The notes beneath the pieces were generated by a model, which was given only the letters and a program-made list of their open reading frames with translations, was not told the origin of the DNA and did not search any database. From CBFGTJ01 sp965651815 (GTDB lineage Bacteria; Actinomycetota; Acidimicrobiia; Acidimicrobiales; Microtrichaceae), in the NCBI GenBank assembly GCA_965651815.1, contig CBFGTJ010000151.1, positions 1 through 7,728 on the forward strand: a DNA stretch of 7,728 nucleotides, written 5' to 3'. Within the stretch, counting starts at the first letter, position 1, and every line of letters begins with the position of its first letter. Below are positions 4,903-7,728 of this stretch, one piece after another. Made by a program: the position numbers and the translations under genes.

Positions 4903-6576
4903 ATGGGGGATGCACGACCACGACGTCGGCGCCTCCTCGTCGGCGCGCTCGCGGCGGTGCTGGTCGTCGCGGGGTGTGCCGGCGAGGACGGACCGGACCG
5001 GGCGGATCCCGCCCCGCCGGCCACGGACGACCCGGCCGCTCCAGGTGAGGGCCGTGGGTGCGACCAGGGGTTCTCGGTCGAGGAGGTCCGCTCGACCCCC
5101 GTCGAGGGCGTCGAGCACGACCACACGGTGACCTCGTTCGACGGCACCGAGCTGCGGGTGCACTGGTTCCCCGCGGACGACGCGACCCCGGACGACCCCC
5201 GGCCCACGGTGCTGATGGGGCCCGGGTGGTCGCTGCCGGGCGACACCTCCGAGGAGGGGGCGGCGCTGTTCGGGGCGCTCGGCATCGGCCCGATGAACGA
5301 GCGTGGCTACAACGTGCTCACGTGGGACCCGCTCGGCTTCGGTGAGTCGACCGGCGTGGTGCAGATCAACAGCCCGGACCACGAGGGGCGCGACGTGCAG
5401 GTGCTGCTCGACTGGGTGGCGGAGCGGCCCGAGGCGCTCACCGACCGCGAGGGCGACCCCCGCGCCGGCATGGTCGGCTTCTCCTACGGCGGTGGCATCC
5501 AGCTCGTCGTCGCGGCCATCGACTGCCGCGTCGACGCGATCGTGCCCGGCCTCGCGTGGCACTCCCTCGAGACCTCGCTGTACCGGTCGGGACTGGTCAA
5601 GACCGGCTGGGCGCAGGTGCTGATCGACGCCGGGACGGCCGCGGGGGAGGTCGACCCGCACGCGGTGAGCGCGTACGAGTCCGGCGTCGAGCGTGGCACC
5701 CTCTCCGAGGAGGACCTCGAGTGGTTCCGCGCCCGCGGGCCCGCGGAGCTCGTCGAGCAGGTCCGGGTGCCGACCCTGCTGGTGCACGGCACCGTCGACA
5801 CCCTGTTCACCGTCGACGAGGTCGTGACGAACTTCGAGGTCCTCGACGGCAACGACGTGCCGGTCGCGACGCTGTGGATCTGCGGCGGGCACGGCACGTG
5901 CCGCACCGAGGGCGGCGACGAGTCGAGGGTCGCCGAGCGCACCTTCGCCTGGCTCGACCGGTACCTCAAGGGCGACGAGGACGTCGACACCGGCGCGCGG
6001 GTCGAGGTGGTCGACCAGGACGGCACGACGTGGGTGGGCGACGAGCTGCCGCCGCCCGAGGCGGAGCCGCTCGAGGGGGAGGGGTCCGGCACGCTCGAGC
6101 TGAGCGAGCGCAGCGTCTCGGCGCTCACCGAGCCGCCACCCGAGCCGGAGGTGCTCGACACGCTCGTGTGGCGCATCACCCCCGACGTGGCCGAGGTGGC
6201 GGTCGACGTGCCGATCGAGGCGCCCGGGGAGGCGACGCTCGTCCTCGGCGCACCCCGGCTGCGCCTCACCTACCGCGGTGAGGTGGCGGAGGGGGAGCGG
6301 CCCGTGCGGGTGTTCGCCCAGCTCGTCGACGACGAGCGCTCGGTCGTGGTCGGCAACCAGGTCACGCCGATCCCGCTGGAGCTCGACGGCGGGGAGCACA
6401 CCACCGAGGTGGAGCTGGAGACCGTCCTCCAGCACCTCGACGCGGGGGAGACGCTCACGCTGCAGATCGTCGCGACGGCCACCGCGTACGCGACGCCGCG
6501 CCTCGGCGGCAGCGTCACCTTCGAGCGCATCGAGGTCTCGCTGCCGACGACCGAGGCCCTCACTCGCGCCGACTGA
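4903..6576 (+). CDS. Lipoprotein alpha/beta hydrolase, CocE/NonD (S15)-like
   Basis: A 557-residue predicted lipoprotein. The N-terminus has an arginine cluster (RPRRRRLL) and a hydrophobic core ending in the lipobox VVAGC, with Cys25 the lipidated residue; the RRRLL pattern could also suit Tat export. A Pro/Asp-rich linker reaches about residue 50. The alpha/beta-hydrolase domain spans about 60-365: the oxyanion region is near MGPGWSL, the nucleophile Ser194 is in GFSYGGG, the acid is probably Asp299 in VHGTVDTLF, and His330 is in CGGHGTC. The order and spacing fit the S15/CocE-type fold. The last 170 or so residues are acidic and beta-rich, like the jelly-roll domain at the end of CocE/X-Pro dipeptidyl peptidases. 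It likely hydrolyses an ester or amide outside the membrane; the substrate is unknown. The start is supported by a GGAGGGAGGA purine tract at 4886-4895. It is divergent from ilvA and convergent with the UvrA-like gene. Confidence 0.85.
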   Translation: MGDARPRRRRLLVGALAAVLVVAGCAGEDGPDRADPAPPATDDPAAPGEGRGCDQGFSVEEVRSTPVEGVEHDHTVTSFDGTELRVHWFPADDATPDDPRPTVLMGPGWSLPGDTSEEGAALFGALGIGPMNERGYNVLTWDPLGFGESTGVVQINSPDHEGRDVQVLLDWVAERPEALTDREGDPRAGMVGFSYGGGIQLVVAAIDCRVDAIVPGLAWHSLETSLYRSGLVKTGWAQVLIDAGTAAGEVDPHAVSAYESGVERGTLSEEDLEWFRARGPAELVEQVRVPTLLVHGTVDTLFTVDEVVTNFEVLDGNDVPVATLWICGGHGTCRTEGGDESRVAERTFAWLDRYLKGDEDVDTGARVEVVDQDGTTWVGDELPPPEAEPLEGEGSGTLELSERSVSALTEPPPEPEVLDTLVWRITPDVAEVAVDVPIEAPGEATLVLGAPRLRLTYRGEVAEGERPVRVFAQLVDDERSVVVGNQVTPIPLELDGGEHTTEVELETVLQHLDAGETLTLQIVATATAYATPRLGGSVTFERIEVSLPTTEALTRAD

Positions 6577-6603
6577 ACGCACCCAGTCCGGTTCGACGAG
6601 CGG

Positions 6604-7728
<1,125 letters not shown>

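Noticed and set aside
4816..6582. 588-codon minus-strand open frame opposite the lipoprotein hydrolase
   Set aside because: It is a GC-driven shadow rich in Arg, His, Ala and Gly with no recognisable domain. The plus strand carries a complete hydrolase with signal peptide and catalytic triad.
6577..6603. Terminator between the convergent hydrolase and UvrA-like genes
   Set aside because: The 27-bp gap shows no inverted repeat or T-run that I can support.

Overview
The window is a stretch of very GC-rich bacterial DNA. Third codon positions are almost always G or C, most genes have AGGAGG-type ribosome binding sites, and GTG is used as a start. This and the protein families present (a LysM/M23 exported peptidase, a short single-regulatory-domain threonine deaminase, a CocE/NonD-like lipoprotein hydrolase and a UvrA-like ABC ATPase) suggest a high-GC actinobacterium (Actinomycetota). 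I cannot place it more finely from the sequence alone. It reads as chromosomal metabolic and envelope DNA. I see no phage, transposon, CRISPR or RNA gene.

Layout, left to right. Bases 1-139 are an almost pure G/C noncoding edge with short inverted repeats. Bases 140-1054 (minus) encode an exported LysM-LysM-M23 cell-wall peptidase. It is divergent, across about 210 bp, from a tight plus-strand operon (1265-3026): a carboxymuconolactone-decarboxylase-family protein, an SDR oxidoreductase that overlaps it by ATGA, and a PaaI-type hotdog thioesterase. A single-domain cupin (3047-3442, minus) converges on the operon. Between the cupin and the next minus-strand gene lies a perfect 56-bp palindrome (3522-3577). 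It starts 4 nt after the stop codon of the threonine deaminase IlvA (3581-4831, minus). IlvA has no visible ribosome binding site but has a well-placed TANNNT box, so it may be leaderless. Divergent from ilvA is a lipoprotein alpha/beta hydrolase (4903-6576, plus). It converges on the 3' part of a UvrA-like ABC ATPase (6604-7728, minus), whose N-terminal part lies beyond the right edge.

Functional picture. The three-gene operon looks like a small catabolic cassette acting on a cyclic, aromatic or steroid-like compound and a CoA thioester; its substrate is unknown. The other genes are individually transcribed housekeeping or envelope functions: wall remodelling, isoleucine precursor synthesis, and extracytoplasmic ester or amide hydrolysis. 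The UvrA-like ATPase may serve DNA protection or drug resistance. Nothing here is a clear new system. The items most worth a second look are the 56-bp palindrome, the uncharacterised operon, the probable leaderless ilvA start and the divergent UvrA zinc module.
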